Shown here piece after piece: positions 29,051 to 39,427 of a stretch of DNA of 64,000 bases (positions are counted from its first letter, which is position 1; each line of letters opens with the position of its first letter). Origin of the DNA: Methylobacter sp. S3L5C (lineage in GTDB: Bacteria; Pseudomonadota; Gammaproteobacteria; Methylococcales; Methylomonadaceae); NCBI RefSeq assembly GCF_022788635.1, contig NZ_CP076024.1, positions 2,914,001 through 2,978,000 of the forward strand, given 5' to 3'. The notes under the pieces are model-generated. The model ran no database searches. It was not told where the DNA came from and saw nothing but the letters and a program-made list of their open reading frames with translations. The position numbers and the translations under genes are program-made.

Positions 29051-31084
29051 TCATTTTACACGCATTCCTGCAACGGCTCCTTCGTCAGGGCTTAAAATCC
29101 AAATATCTTTATCGCCAGGGCCTGCTGCTAATACCATGCCTTCAGAGATCCCAAAACGCATTTTTCTGGGTGCAAGATTAGCAATGACGAGGGTTAATTT
29201 ACCTTCCAGATCTTCCGGTGCGTAAGCTGATTTAATGCCAGCCAATATATTGCGGGTTTCATCTCCAATATCAACGGTTAGTTGCAGTAATTTATCCGAG
29301 TCTTTTACATGATTGGCTTTGATGATTTTGGCAATACGTAAATCCAGTTTGGCAAAATCATCAAATTGGATGGTTTCGGCTATAGGTTCAAATTTTTTCT
29401 CGGGTTTAACGGGAGTCTGTTGATCAACGGCTTTTTCCAGGTTATCTTTTGAAGCTTCAACAATCGCAGTAATTTTATCTGCTTCAACCCGGGTCATTAA
29501 TGGTTTAAATTCATTAACGGCGAGATTTAACAAGGGCTGTAGAGTGGCAGTTGGCCAAGCTTGTGAGTCTATATTTAAAAAGCTTTCAGCTTCCTTTACC
29601 AAAGCCGGAATGACCGGTTTAAGATAAGCCGTCAGTAAGCAGAACAGGTTAATACCCATTGAGCAAACATCGTGTAATTCTGTGTCACTACCTTCCTGTT
29701 TGGCAATCAACCAGGGCTTCTTTTCATCAATATATTGGTTGGCTTTATCTGCCAGCGCCATAATTTCACGCATGGCTTTACCAAACTCACGGGTTTCATA
29801 AAACTCGGCAATTTGCTCGTTAGTGTTGATAAAGTCTTGAAATAAAACCGGTTCCGGGCAGTTGGCAGATAGTTTATTGGCAAAACGTTTGCTGATAAAA
29901 CCGCTGCATCGGCTGGCAATATTAACAACTTTACCGACCAGGTCTGAGTTAACTCGTTGACTGAAATCATCAAAGTTTAAGTCTATATCATCAATGCCCG
30001 CACTGAGTTTGGCGGTAAAATAATAACGCAGGTATTCCGGGTTTAAGTGTTCCAGATAAGTTCTTGCCGTAATAAAAGTACCACGGGATTTGGACATTTT
30101 TTCGCCATTGACAGTTAAAAAACCGTGCGCAAAAATCGCAGTAGGTGTTCTAAATTGAGCACCGTTTAACATTGCCGGCCAAAACAAAGCGTGGAAATAA
30201 ATAATGTCTTTACCGATAAAATGGTATAGCTCTGCACTGCTGTCCAGTGCCCAAAAGTCATCAAAATTCAGCCCTTGTTTGGTACATAGATTTTTAAAAC
30301 TGGCCATGTAACCTATCGGAGCATCCAGCCACACATAAAAATATTTTCCTGGAGCATCCGGAATTTCAAAGCCAAAATAAGGTGCGTCGCGGGAAATATC
30401 CCATTGTTGCAAGCCACCCTCTAACCATTCTGCCAACTTATTACGCACTTCTGCTTGCAAATGACCGGCGCTGGTCCATTCTCTAAGCATTTCGGTAAAA
30501 TCAGCCAGATTAAAAAAGTAATGTACAGAGTCTTTTTCAACAGGTTTAGCGCCAGAAATAGCGGAAACCGCATTTTTGAGGTCAGTTGGGGAATAGGTTG
30601 CACCGCATACTTCACAACCATCGCCGTATTGATCAGCCGCCCCGCATTTTGGACATTCACCTTTAATAAAGCGGTCGGACAAAAACATGTTTTTAACCGG
30701 ATCATAGGCTTGGGTAATCGTCCGTGAACTGATATGTCCGGCATCCCGCAAACGTGTATAGATAAGCGATGAAAAGCTTCGGTTTTCTTCGGAGTGAGTA
30801 CTATGATAATTATCAAACTCCACGCCAAATTCAGTAAAATCAGCTAAGTGCTCTTTACCCACCTGGGCGATGAGCTGTTCAGGGGTAATACCCTCCCGAT
30901 CAGCCTTTAGCATAATAGGTGTGCCGTGAGTATCATCCGCGCAAACAAAATAACATTGGTTACCACGTTGTTTTTGGAATCGCACCCAGACATCGGTTTG
31001 AATATATTCAACCAGATGACCTAAATGAATTGGACCGTTGGCATAGGGTAGGGCGCTGGTGACGAGAATTTTTCTATCTGACAT
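29051..31084 (-). CDS. metG: Methionyl-tRNA synthetase
   Basis: Class I synthetase of 677 aa with the HIGH-type motif (GPIHLGHL, residues about 17-24), a zinc knuckle with CPKC and CEVCG, and the KMSKS motif ([10 protein letters not shown]). A C-terminal tRNA-binding domain of the EMAP/Trbp111 type follows ([14 protein letters not shown] onward, about 575-677), so the protein is the long, dimeric form. It is divergent from mrp, the arrangement seen in many gammaproteobacteria. Confidence 0.97.
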   Translation of the reverse strand: MSDRKILVTSALPYANGPIHLGHLVEYIQTDVWVRFQKQRGNQCYFVCADDTHGTPIMLKADREGITPEQLIAQVGKEHLADFTEFGVEFDNYHSTHSEENRSFSSLIYTRLRDAGHISSRTITQAYDPVKNMFLSDRFIKGECPKCGAADQYGDGCEVCGATYSPTDLKNAVSAISGAKPVEKDSVHYFFNLADFTEMLREWTSAGHLQAEVRNKLAEWLEGGLQQWDISRDAPYFGFEIPDAPGKYFYVWLDAPIGYMASFKNLCTKQGLNFDDFWALDSSAELYHFIGKDIIYFHALFWPAMLNGAQFRTPTAIFAHGFLTVNGEKMSKSRGTFITARTYLEHLNPEYLRYYFTAKLSAGIDDIDLNFDDFSQRVNSDLVGKVVNIASRCSGFISKRFANKLSANCPEPVLFQDFINTNEQIAEFYETREFGKAMREIMALADKANQYIDEKKPWLIAKQEGSDTELHDVCSMGINLFCLLTAYLKPVIPALVKEAESFLNIDSQAWPTATLQPLLNLAVNEFKPLMTRVEADKITAIVEASKDNLEKAVDQQTPVKPEKKFEPIAETIQFDDFAKLDLRIAKIIKANHVKDSDKLLQLTVDIGDETRNILAGIKSAYAPEDLEGKLTLVIANLAPRKMRFGISEGMVLAAGPGDKDIWILSPDEGAVAGMRVK

Positions 31085-31283
31085 GATGCAAAGGATTAAG
31101 GGCTATGAAAACAAACAATTAGGTGATTATCGCATAAAATTAACGCTGCTAGAGAATAGAACATCGCTAAAAAATAAATTTTATTAAAAAAACTGTAGAA
31201 TACTCATTATCTTAAGTGGGTTCAGTGGTTAAAATTGAATTTACTTACAAGTCGTATCGACTAAAATTACTGAGGGAATAAGC

Positions 31284-32375
31284 ATGGGACACCTGGAAAA
31301 AACGGCTGTAGAAAATCTTTTAAGGACATTTATTGATCCTAATCATGGTGTCGATCTGGTTACCGCCAAATCCGTTAAAGCCATTAAAATAGACGGTGCC
31401 AACATCAATGTTAATCTGGAGTTGGGGTATCCTGCAAAAAGCACTATGAATGACCTAAAAGTCGCTGTTGAGCAGCTTTTGAGAACGCTGGACGGAGTCG
31501 AGTCTGTTACTGTTGACGTTACTGTAAAAATTCTTTCTCATGCTGTGCAGCAAGCCTTAAAACCTCAGGTTAATATAAAAAATATTATTGCTGTCGCTTC
31601 CGGGAAAGGTGGGGTAGGTAAGTCAACGACGGCAGTTAATATTGCGTTGGCATTGGCGGCAGAAGGCGCTAATGTAGGTATACTTGATGCTGATATTTAT
31701 GGTCCCAGTATTCCAACCATGTTGGGCTTGTCCGGTTTACCTGAAAGCGTTGATAACAAAACCATGATGCCTAAAATGGCTTATGGGTTGCAAACCATGT
31801 CAATTGGTTATTTAATTGATGCCGGTCAGCCGATGATTTGGCGAGGACCAATGGCGACCAACACCCTGCAGCAATTATTAAGAGATACCAACTGGGTTGA
31901 TGTCGATTATTTAATCATTGATTTACCGCCGGGTACCGGTGATATTCAATTGACCTTGGCGCAACAAATTCCTGTTAGTGGTGCAATTATAGTTACGACA
32001 CCTCAGGATATCTCTCTAATTGACGCGCAGCGCGGCTTGGGTATGTTTGCAAAGGTTAATGTGCCAATATTGGGCATTGTTGAAAATATGAGTATGCATA
32101 TTTGCAGTGCCTGTGGCCATGCAGAAGCTATTTTTGGGGAAGGTGGCGGTATTGCCATGTCTGATAAAAACAAGGTGGATTTTTTGGGATCCCTACCGCT
32201 GGATATTGCCATCCGACAATGTGCAGATTCAGGAAAACCTACCGTAGTTGCTGATCCTGATGGGCAAGCAGCCCAAATGTATAAAACAATTGCACGTAAG
32301 GCAGCAGCTATGTTGGCATTAAAAACCAAAGATTTTAGCACCCGATTTCCCAATATTGTGGTGCAGAATACTTGA
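31284..32375 (+). CDS. mrp: Mrp/ApbC P-loop iron-sulfur carrier ATPase
   Basis: This protein of 363 aa has an N-terminal DUF59-like domain (about 1-85). The MinD/Mrp ATPase that follows has a deviant Walker A, SGKGGVGKSTTAVN (about 106-119). Further blocks are DADIYGPSIPTMLG and DLPPGTGDIQLTLAQ, and a C-terminal CSAC motif is the likely Fe-S ligand pair. Mrp proteins carry 4Fe-4S clusters to apoproteins. It is divergent from metG with a 199-bp gap and 90 bp ahead of dcd. Confidence 0.93.
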   Translation: MGHLEKTAVENLLRTFIDPNHGVDLVTAKSVKAIKIDGANINVNLELGYPAKSTMNDLKVAVEQLLRTLDGVESVTVDVTVKILSHAVQQALKPQVNIKNIIAVASGKGGVGKSTTAVNIALALAAEGANVGILDADIYGPSIPTMLGLSGLPESVDNKTMMPKMAYGLQTMSIGYLIDAGQPMIWRGPMATNTLQQLLRDTNWVDVDYLIIDLPPGTGDIQLTLAQQIPVSGAIIVTTPQDISLIDAQRGLGMFAKVNVPILGIVENMSMHICSACGHAEAIFGEGGGIAMSDKNKVDFLGSLPLDIAIRQCADSGKPTVVADPDGQAAQMYKTIARKAAAMLALKTKDFSTRFPNIVVQNT

Positions 32376-32465
32376 GATATAATGTCTACGGTGCGATTGG
32401 CCTTTAGCCTAATCCATCGCTATGTAAAAATTAAATAATTTAACAAATCAGGTAATTAATATTTC

Positions 32466-33032
32466 ATGAGTATAAAGTCGGACAAGTGGATACGCCGGAT
32501 GGCGCAACAGCACGGCATGATAGAACCGTTTGAAAGTGGTCAGGTCAAGGATACTGAAAACGGGCGAGTTATTTCTTACGGCACGTCGAGTTATGGCTAC
32601 GATGTTCGTTGCTCTGACGAGTTTAAGATTTTTACCAACATTAATTCTGCTATTGTTGATCCCAAAAACTTTGATTCAAACAGCTTTGTTGATGTTAAAG
32701 CGGATGTTTGTATTATTCCACCCAATTCTTTTGCGTTAGCTCGCACCGTTGAGTTTTTTCGGATCCCGCGTGATGTGTTGACTATCTGTTTAGGCAAATC
32801 AACTTACGCTCGCTGCGGGATTATTGTTAACGTTACACCGCTGGAACCAGAATGGGAAGGTCATGTAACATTAGAGTTTTCCAATACCACAACGCTTCCT
32901 GCAAAAATATATGCCAATGAAGGTGTTGCTCAAATGCTCTTTTTTGGTAGCGATGAAGTGTGTGAGACTTCTTATAAAGACAGGGCAGGCAAGTATCAGG
33001 GGCAGACCGGAGTTACTTTACCAAAAGCGTAA
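32466..33032 (+). CDS. dcd: dCTP deaminase
   Basis: Trimeric enzyme of 188 aa converting dCTP to dUTP for thymidylate synthesis. Conserved blocks are [13 protein letters not shown] near the N-terminus, [10 protein letters not shown], and [19 protein letters not shown], which includes the catalytic glutamate (TLEFSNT). Length matches the E. coli enzyme. The mrp-dcd order on the same strand suggests co-transcription. Confidence 0.96.
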   Translation: MSIKSDKWIRRMAQQHGMIEPFESGQVKDTENGRVISYGTSSYGYDVRCSDEFKIFTNINSAIVDPKNFDSNSFVDVKADVCIIPPNSFALARTVEFFRIPRDVLTICLGKSTYARCGIIVNVTPLEPEWEGHVTLEFSNTTTLPAKIYANEGVAQMLFFGSDEVCETSYKDRAGKYQGQTGVTLPKA

Positions 33033-33078
33033 ACAGACTGTCTCTTGGCCAGGATAGCAAAGAGTGATGCTGTTTACG
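33028..33078. terminator. Long stem-loop between convergent dcd and ycgL
   Basis: CGTAAACAG (33028-33036) pairs with CTGTTTACG (33070-33078), and CTCTT and AAGAG can pair inside. The structure spans both gene ends and could serve as a bidirectional terminator. There is no strong T-tract, so confidence is limited. Confidence 0.4.
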
Positions 33079-33316
33079 CAGTCTCTCTTTGCGGTGGCAA
33101 CTGTACAAAAAAACCTGACTCCTTAAGGGTGGCGATAACTTTCATGGCATCTTCCCTCGCTAACTTGCTATCTGGAGATAGCTCTATATTCATCACAAAT
33201 TCCATTTTTCCAAAACTGCCAAGCAGTGCTTCCGGCACTTTTGAAAAATCATCTTTGTTAACTATATACAAATAAAGGTAGTCTTTTTTCAGGCTTTTAT
33301 AGATAAAACACTGCAT
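33074..33316 (-). CDS. ycgL: YcgL domain-containing protein
   Basis: An 80-aa protein matching the YcgL family. It opens CFIYKSLKKDYLYLYI, continues KDDFSKVPEALLGSFG and ends near GFFVQLPP, all hallmark segments in order. The E. coli homologue has a solved fold but no assigned function. It is convergent with dcd and divergent from the CPBP protease gene. Confidence 0.88.
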   Translation of the reverse strand: MQCFIYKSLKKDYLYLYIVNKDDFSKVPEALLGSFGKMEFVMNIELSPDSKLAREDAMKVIATLKESGFFVQLPPQRETA

Positions 33317-33401
33317 GATATTGAGTAATAATGAATTAAAACAACTATTTTAACCATTTTTGTTTAGAATGCCTCATTGTTAATTTTTACAAATACAGTC
33401 A

Positions 33402-34007
33402 ATGAGTAAATCTCCATTCAAATCTAATGATTTTTTTAAATCGGCCTGTTATTTTGAGGCATCACTGGTTTTGGTCGCCATTATTTTAGGGTGGGTTGCT
33501 GATATCAATCCGTTTCAAAATATTTATTTTTCGGAAGCAGCCATTACTTATGGCTTGATAGGGACAATACCTTTATTTTTGATGTTTCTGGCGCTGGAAA
33601 AAATACAGGGGGGATCAGTCGTCAAAATCAGGGAATTATTGCTGGATACGTTAGGGCCAGGATTACATCGTTATCGTTGGACAGACTTATTTTTACTGGC
33701 TGCAATAGCAGGAATAGCAGAAGAATTGCTGTTTCGCGGTGTAATTCAACCATGGATAGAGGGAGCGTGGGGTCTTACAGCAGGATTGGTTGTTAGTAAT
33801 GTTGTTTTTGGCTTGGTGCACGCAGTGACACCACTTTATGCTGTGTTGGCGGCTTTAGTTGGGTTTTATTTAGGTTTATCTTTAGATTATGGTGGTGAAA
33901 GAAACTTGCTAATTCCTGTCATTATTCACGGATTTTATGATTTTCTGGCTTTTGTTGCGTTGATGCGAGTGTATCGCTCCAGTTTGACAGCCTCGACAAA
34001 GGATTAA
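33402..34007 (+). CDS. CPBP-family intramembrane glutamic protease
   Basis: The product is an inner-membrane protein of 201 aa with about six hydrophobic helices. It carries the family motifs in order: EELLFRG (glutamate pair and arginine, about residue 107), FGLVHA (first histidine) and HGFYDF (second histidine). These proteins are related to Rce1 prenyl proteases and to bacteriocin-immunity proteins. No substrate can be named, and no bacteriocin gene lies nearby. Confidence 0.85.
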   Translation: MSKSPFKSNDFFKSACYFEASLVLVAIILGWVADINPFQNIYFSEAAITYGLIGTIPLFLMFLALEKIQGGSVVKIRELLLDTLGPGLHRYRWTDLFLLAAIAGIAEELLFRGVIQPWIEGAWGLTAGLVVSNVVFGLVHAVTPLYAVLAALVGFYLGLSLDYGGERNLLIPVIIHGFYDFLAFVALMRVYRSSLTASTKD

Positions 34008-34351
34008 TGCGTATAGTTTCCGCAAACGTCTCAATTTACTCCCGAAACTGATGCGGATCCTCCTACATTATGGATTGTTGGTTTGGGGCTATGTTTGGTT
34101 TCTTTGGGCTTTAAAATAAAATAAAATCGAATCGAATAAAATACAGCGGAATTAATGTACTGTTAATCTTGCGGGATGTTCGCTCACCAATATCTTTGCA
34201 AAGTTAATTTATAGGACATTAATAATTAATTCCAACAAAAACCAATCGCTCCAGTGAGTGAGCAGTCCAGTGAGTGAGCAGTCCAGTAACCGACCATAAA
34301 GTACAATAAGCATTTTTTTGTACTCCTTTATAACTTTTTTCACGCGCTGTT
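34008..34351. other. Intergenic region with short tandem repeat
   Basis: About 340 bp upstream of the DciA-like gene. I see no reading frame. The only notable structure is the 16-bp tandem repeat at 34250-34287. An AT-rich run near 34115-34145 repeats AAAATAAAAT and ATCGA units. Confidence 0.5.
34250..34287. repeat. Tandem repeat, 16-bp unit, 2.4 copies
   Basis: TCCAGTGAGTGAGCAG occurs twice without change (34250-34265 and 34266-34281), followed by the first six bases of a third copy. It lies about 65 bp upstream of the next gene. Such units can vary in copy number by slippage. Confidence 0.85.
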
Positions 34352-34813
34352 ATGCCCCAAAAACCATCTCCATTTAAAAGGTCTTTATCATTCCAAAATC
34401 GGACGATAGCTTTTTTTTATACGCAAATTGAGCAACAACAACGAATTTTGCAACGCATACGGACGGTTTTGCCTGAAGTATTGGCAAAACAGGTTCGGCA
34501 TAGTCTTATAAGGGACAAAAAATTGCTGATTTATACGGATTCTGCCGCATGGGCATCACAGTTACGATTTTATAAAAGCGTAATTCTTGCTTCTACTGCA
34601 ACATTAACCAGAGCGCCCGCTGAAATATTGCAAATCAAAATTATTTCCGGTCAAACAGGGCTTTTTTTAGGGACTGAACGGAAGGCAAAAATACCCTCTA
34701 TAGATAAAATAGAGGTTATCCGAAACCATGGCCTGACAGTTTCGGATAATCAACTCAGATCTGCACTGCTAAGACTAAGTACAACACTGGAAAGGCTATC
34801 CAGTAAGGTTTAA
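34352..34813 (+). CDS. dciA: DUF721/DciA-like protein
   Basis: A 153-aa protein whose central part (about 45-115) matches the DUF721 domain: KLLIYTDSAAWASQLRFYKS is characteristic. In bacteria lacking DnaC, DciA-type proteins assist loading of the replicative helicase DnaB. It is convergent with lpxC, an adjacency shared with other gammaproteobacteria, where a DUF721 gene lies beside lpxC and secA. The assignment rests on the domain and on this context. Confidence 0.75.
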   Translation: MPQKPSPFKRSLSFQNRTIAFFYTQIEQQQRILQRIRTVLPEVLAKQVRHSLIRDKKLLIYTDSAAWASQLRFYKSVILASTATLTRAPAEILQIKIISGQTGLFLGTERKAKIPSIDKIEVIRNHGLTVSDNQLRSALLRLSTTLERLSSKV

Positions 34814-34831
34814 CTGGTTTTCTACGCTTTA

Positions 34832-35755
34832 TCAGGAATCCAATCGGGGAGATTCTGCGGAACGCATAAAAGAAATTGGCGCTTCATCTTCATCAGAAAA
34901 AGTAACCATTTCCCAGGCATCTTTGTTATCCAATAAGGTACGAAGTAATTTATTATTTAAGCCGTGACCTGATTTATAGCCGGTAAATTCACCAATCAAG
35001 CTGTGTCCCAACAAATATAAGTCGCCAATCGCGTCAAGAATTTTATGCTTTACAAATTCATCAGCGTAGCGGAGTCCATCTTCGTTGAGGATTTTATTAT
35101 CATCAACAACTATAGCATTATCAAGACTTCCACCCAGAGCAAGATTGTTTTCTCTTAGCATATCGATATCTTTCATGAAGCCAAAGGTTCTTGCTCGACT
35201 CACTTCTTTAACAAAAGTAGTTGAAGAAAAATCCATCGTGGCTGTTTTCACATGTTCTTCAAAAGCCGGATGCTCAAAGTCAATCGTAAAAGTTACTTTA
35301 AAGCCTTCGAATGGATTAAATTCAGCCCATTTATCGTCATCTTCAACCCTGATGCTTTGCTTGATTCGAATATATTGTTTTGGGGAGTCCTGCTCCTCAA
35401 CTCCGGCTGCTTGAAGCAAAAATACAAAGGGCCCTGCGCTACCGTCCATGATCGGTATTTCTGCCGCATCGACATCAATAATAGCGTTGTCTATTCCTAA
35501 TCCCGCAAAAGCCGAGAGTAAATGCTCTATTGTTGAAATCTTTACCTCACCGACAACCAACGTCGTTGATAGTACAGTTTCACCAACGTTTTTTGGTGTT
35601 GCCTGAATAGTCACTGGTTCGGCCAAATCCACTCTGCGAAATCTGATCCCCGTATTGGGTTCAGCAGGCCGTAAAGTTAAATTTACTTTATCGCCTGTAT
35701 GTAATCCTACGCCTGTAGCTCTTATGGTATTTTTTAAAGTTCGCTGTTTAATCAT
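34832..35755 (-). CDS. lpxC: UDP-3-O-acyl-N-acetylglucosamine deacetylase
   Basis: Zinc amidase committing UDP-acyl-GlcNAc to lipid A synthesis; 307 aa, the normal length. It starts [20 protein letters not shown], has [17 protein letters not shown] with the first zinc histidine, and [16 protein letters not shown] with further zinc and catalytic residues. LpxC level is tightly controlled in enterobacteria by FtsH. No control site is obvious here, and the C-terminus is unremarkable. Confidence 0.97.
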   Translation of the reverse strand: MIKQRTLKNTIRATGVGLHTGDKVNLTLRPAEPNTGIRFRRVDLAEPVTIQATPKNVGETVLSTTLVVGEVKISTIEHLLSAFAGLGIDNAIIDVDAAEIPIMDGSAGPFVFLLQAAGVEEQDSPKQYIRIKQSIRVEDDDKWAEFNPFEGFKVTFTIDFEHPAFEEHVKTATMDFSSTTFVKEVSRARTFGFMKDIDMLRENNLALGGSLDNAIVVDDNKILNEDGLRYADEFVKHKILDAIGDLYLLGHSLIGEFTGYKSGHGLNNKLLRTLLDNKDAWEMVTFSDEDEAPISFMRSAESPRLDS

Positions 35756-35997
35756 AAAATAAATAACGCCGAATGGATTGGCAAAAAATTGCTAATTCTA
35801 CCACAATTTGATTCCAAAAAAGATATTGAATCTACTTTCATTTTAATTAGGGCAAGGTGGCAATATTTTTTTGTCAAAAAAGACCTAATCTGAGTATTGA
35901 TAGTTAAGCTTTACTCATTAAATGCCCGGACATTTGGATTAGCTAAACCCGTTATAATTAATGCTAATATAAGCAATGTTTTTTAGTCACTGCCGAT

Positions 35998-37155
35998 ATG
36001 TTAAAGAAAATCTTTCAACGAAAAATTCCTCAGCAATTTCCTGATTTAACAGGATTACTTGAAAAGCAATATTACGATCAGGTAGCCCAACAACATATAC
36101 AGTTTGATAACGCGCAATTTTTAGCCTTACAACACTTACAGATTCTTCTTGATCATCTCTTGGATACTGTCAATTATGGCCAAAAATCAGCTACGTATAA
36201 GTTATTTTCCGTGCCGCCAGAAAAATGCCAAAGTTTGTATCTATACGGCGACGTTGGTCGCGGCAAATCAATGTTGATGACGTTATTTTATGAAACTTGC
36301 CCTATTGAGCAAAAAAAACGCATACACTTCACTATGTTTATGTTGGACGTTCATGCTTTTATTCACAAATGGCGACAGCATAATAATACCGATGCGGTTT
36401 CTGCTTTGGCAAAAAAAACCAGATCATCGGCTCTGCTGCTTTGTGTGGATGAGTTTCATGTTACTGATATAGCGGATGCCATGATTTTGAAAAGATTGTT
36501 CACTCAGCTTTTTAAGTTGGGGGTATTAGTGGTTATAACGTCTAACCGTCATCCGGATGATTTATATCAGGGTGGCTTGCAAAGAGAACAATTCTTGGGC
36601 TTCACCAAGTTGTTGCAAGAAGAATCCAAAATTATTGAACTAGTTACCAAAGAAGATTATCGTCTCATGCATTTATGTTCACTTAAAACGACTTATTATT
36701 TTCCTTTGGATACACAGTCGGGCAGCTTTGTGCAGCGAACTTATAACGAATTGACGCATTGTTCAGCACTCAAAACCGGTATTTTGTCCTTGTTGGGAAG
36801 GCAGCTTATGTTATCCTCCGTACACGAAGATATTGCTCTTGGTACTTTTGATGAGCTCTGTGTGCAACCTTTGGGTTCGGCTGACTATAAGCTGATTGCT
36901 CATAAATTCAGTACGTTGATTATCTCTGAAATTCCCAAGCTATCAGCAGAAAGGCATAATCAGGCCAAACGTTTTATGACATTAATAGATGCGCTTTATG
37001 AGTATAAAGTAAAGGTGGTATGTACCGCTGAAGTCCCACCTCAAGAGCTTTATGCCGAAGGTGAAGGAGCATTTGAATTTAGACGTACAGTATCAAGATT
37101 AATTGAAATGCAATCAGAGGCTTATTTGCAGAGCAAGCATATTAATGACTTATAA
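35998..37155 (+). CDS. zapE: Cell-division AFG1-like ATPase ZapE
   Basis: This AFG1-family ATPase has 385 aa. Walker A is GDVGRGKSM (about 84-92), Walker B is LLCVDEFHVTDIADA, and the second region of homology includes VVITSNRHPDDLYQGGLQR. ZapE acts at the Z-ring in late division and under low-oxygen stress in E. coli. A consensus TATAAT lies at 35953-35958, about 40 bp before the ATG, but I cannot pair it with a good -35. Confidence 0.93.
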   Translation: MLKKIFQRKIPQQFPDLTGLLEKQYYDQVAQQHIQFDNAQFLALQHLQILLDHLLDTVNYGQKSATYKLFSVPPEKCQSLYLYGDVGRGKSMLMTLFYETCPIEQKKRIHFTMFMLDVHAFIHKWRQHNNTDAVSALAKKTRSSALLLCVDEFHVTDIADAMILKRLFTQLFKLGVLVVITSNRHPDDLYQGGLQREQFLGFTKLLQEESKIIELVTKEDYRLMHLCSLKTTYYFPLDTQSGSFVQRTYNELTHCSALKTGILSLLGRQLMLSSVHEDIALGTFDELCVQPLGSADYKLIAHKFSTLIISEIPKLSAERHNQAKRFMTLIDALYEYKVKVVCTAEVPPQELYAEGEGAFEFRRTVSRLIEMQSEAYLQSKHINDL

Positions 37156-37290
37156 ACAGGCTTTATTTACCATGAAGATAGCAGTTGTTTTTGTGCGTAT
37201 CCTTCGGTAATTATGAATTTTCAAGGTTTTCTGTTTGGTTACCTTCCGCTAACAAGCAGTTGTCTGGCAAGATATTTATGAGGTGTAATA

Positions 37291-37842
37291 ATGGTATTAT
37301 TAACAACGCCAATTTGTGATTTTGGTAAAAAATCGGTTGATTTTAGCTTGCCGGGTGTTGATGGTCGCATCTGGTCGCTAGAACAATGCCGGGGGAAAAA
37401 TGGTTTATTGATACTGTTTATTTGTAATCATTGCCCTTATGTTAAAGCGGTGCAAGAACGGATTGTTAGAGATACTCTCGAACTTAAAAAGTTTGGTATT
37501 GGATCGGTTGCCATTATGTCGAATGATCCTTCTGAATACCCGGAAGATTCGTTCAATAATATGAAGTTGCTTGCTTCCCGACTTGATTTTGGTTTTCCTT
37601 ATTTATTAGACGAAACCCAGCAGGTTGCCAAGCAGTACGATGCTATCTGCACACCAGACTTTTTTGGGTATAATAGCCGTCTTGAATTACAGTGTAGAGG
37701 CCGACTTGATGCCAGCAGAAAGGAAACCGCTCCTGCTGATACCCGTCGCGACCTTTTTGAAGCCATGAAGCTGGTTGCTGAAACTGGCAAAGGCCCGCAA
37801 CAACAGATTTCCGGCATGGGTTGTTCCATCAAATGGAAATAG
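37291..37842 (+). CDS. Thioredoxin-fold AhpC/TSA-type redoxin
   Basis: The protein is a 183-aa cytosolic thioredoxin-like protein without a signal peptide. The active site is CNHCPYVKAVQER, a CxxC at about residue 47. Downstream blocks VAIMSNDPSEYPEDSF and PYLLDETQQVAKQYDAICTPDFF belong to a widespread redoxin subgroup. It probably reduces disulfides or peroxides. GAGGTG precedes the ATG. It lies immediately ahead of pgk, 34 bp away. Confidence 0.85.
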   Translation: MVLLTTPICDFGKKSVDFSLPGVDGRIWSLEQCRGKNGLLILFICNHCPYVKAVQERIVRDTLELKKFGIGSVAIMSNDPSEYPEDSFNNMKLLASRLDFGFPYLLDETQQVAKQYDAICTPDFFGYNSRLELQCRGRLDASRKETAPADTRRDLFEAMKLVAETGKGPQQQISGMGCSIKWK

Positions 37843-37875
37843 ACACATTAAACACACAAACTGAGAGAGTAAAAT

Positions 37876-39051
37876 ATGTCAATTCAAAACATGGTTGATC
37901 TGGATTTATCAGGAAAGCGGGTATTAATTCGTCAGGATCTTAATGTCCCTGTAAAAAATGGCGAAGTCACCAGCGATATTCGCATTCAGGCCAGTGTTCC
38001 AACCATTGAAAAAGCATTGTCTGCGGGCGCTGCCGTGATGTTGTTATCACATCTTGGTCGCCCTGTTGAAGGTCAGTATGACGAAGCATCTTCTTTAAAA
38101 CCTGTTGCTGAACGCTTGTCAAAATTGTTGGGCAAGCCTGTCAGATTAGAACAGGACTGGCTGGAGGGTATTGTTATTGCACCGGGCGAAGTTGTACTGT
38201 GTGAAAACGTGCGCTTTAATGTGGGTGAAGAAAAAAATAGTGACGAGTTAGGCAGGAAAATGGCTACCCTTTGTGACGTTTTTGTGATGGATGCTTTTGG
38301 TACTGCTCACAGGGCACAAGCTTCAACCCACAGTGTCGCCAAATTTGCACCGATTGTTTGTGCAGGGCCTTTATTGGCCAGCGAACTGGAAGCCTTGGGT
38401 AAGGCATTGGAAACACCTGCCAAGCCATTGGTAGCGATAGTTGGTGGCTCTAAAGTATCAACCAAATTAACGGTATTAAAATCATTATCTGAAAAAGTCG
38501 ATCAGTTAATTGTTGGTGGCGGCATTGCCAATACTTTTATAGCTGCTGCCGGTTTTGAAGTTGGTAAATCGCTATATGAAGCTGATTTATTGGAAGAGGC
38601 AAAACAATTAATCGCTGCTGCAAAAAAAGCAGGCTCTGCCATCCCTATTCCTGTTGATGTGGTTTGTGCCAAAGAATTCTCTGAAACTGCAATCGCCACA
38701 ATAAAGAAGGTTGAAGATGTTGAAGCCGATGATTTAATTCTGGATATAGGGCCTGATACAGCAAAACAGTATGCCGAATTGATAAAATCTGCCGGTACTA
38801 TTGTTTGGAATGGCCCGGTCGGCGTATTTGAAATTGAACAGTTTAGCCATGGCACCCAAGCACTGGCAACGGCTATCGCTGAAAGCAGTGCTTTTTCAAT
38901 TGCCGGTGGTGGTGATACCTTGGCGGCTATTGATAAATACGGCATCAATGATCATGTCTCATATACATCTACAGGTGGCGGTGCTTTTCTTGAGTTTCTT
39001 GAGGGTAAAGAGCTACCGGCTGTTGCCATCTTAAAAACACGCAGCCAGTAA
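37876..39051 (+). CDS. pgk: Phosphoglycerate kinase
   Basis: Glycolytic and gluconeogenic kinase, 391 aa. It shows the substrate signature [12 protein letters not shown], the LSHLGRP block, [12 protein letters not shown], and the nucleotide-binding GGGDTLAAI near the C-terminus. All expected blocks are present. GAGAG precedes the ATG. It is followed by a nested hairpin and rpoZ. Confidence 0.97.
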   Translation: MSIQNMVDLDLSGKRVLIRQDLNVPVKNGEVTSDIRIQASVPTIEKALSAGAAVMLLSHLGRPVEGQYDEASSLKPVAERLSKLLGKPVRLEQDWLEGIVIAPGEVVLCENVRFNVGEEKNSDELGRKMATLCDVFVMDAFGTAHRAQASTHSVAKFAPIVCAGPLLASELEALGKALETPAKPLVAIVGGSKVSTKLTVLKSLSEKVDQLIVGGGIANTFIAAAGFEVGKSLYEADLLEEAKQLIAAAKKAGSAIPIPVDVVCAKEFSETAIATIKKVEDVEADDLILDIGPDTAKQYAELIKSAGTIVWNGPVGVFEIEQFSHGTQALATAIAESSAFSIAGGGDTLAAIDKYGINDHVSYTSTGGGAFLEFLEGKELPAVAILKTRSQ

Positions 39052-39055
39052 TAAA

Positions 39056-39096
39056 ACAGGGTATCAAGATTATAAAATCTTGTACCTTGACCCTGT
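39056..39096 (+). terminator. Nested hairpin between pgk and rpoZ
   Basis: An inner stem CAAGATT/AATCTTG (39065-39071 with 39076-39082) lies inside an outer stem ACAGGGT/ACCCTGT (39056-39062 with 39090-39096). It directly follows the pgk stop. There is no T-tract after it, so it may be an inefficient terminator or a repeat-type palindrome. Confidence 0.5.
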
Positions 39097-39175
39097 ATCC
39101 TGTAACTTGTACTGTGGAATCACCTTCAGCCTGATTAGTCGGGCTGATTATTTTTTACTTATTTTAGGTTTAATA

Positions 39176-39415
39176 ATGGCCAGAGTTACTATCGAAGATT
39201 GTTTGGAAAATGTAGAAAACCGTTTTAAACTGGTTTTATTGGCTAGCACAAGAGCGCGTCAGTTAAGCCATGGTGCGACCGAGTTCCTTCCTCGTGATAA
39301 AGATAAAGATACCGTTCTTGCCTTGCGCGAAATCGCTGCAGGTCACGTCACCACCGAGAATATCAATCTGCTTCATCGTGTTGGTGAAACTCACGACCAT
39401 AACCCCATTTTCTAA
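39176..39415 (+). CDS. rpoZ: RNA polymerase omega subunit
   Basis: A 79-aa subunit beginning [20 protein letters not shown] and containing [11 protein letters not shown], the omega signature. The start at 39176 matches family N-termini; upstream in-frame residues from 39080 have no similarity. It is 12 bp ahead of spoT, the usual gammaproteobacterial pair. The gmk gene that often precedes it is absent here. Confidence 0.97.
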   Translation: MARVTIEDCLENVENRFKLVLLASTRARQLSHGATEFLPRDKDKDTVLALREIAAGHVTTENINLLHRVGETHDHNPIF

Positions 39416-39427
39416 TTATCTGCATTA

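Noticed and set aside
34250-34287. CRISPR-like repeat
   Set aside because: The copies are directly adjacent with no spacers.
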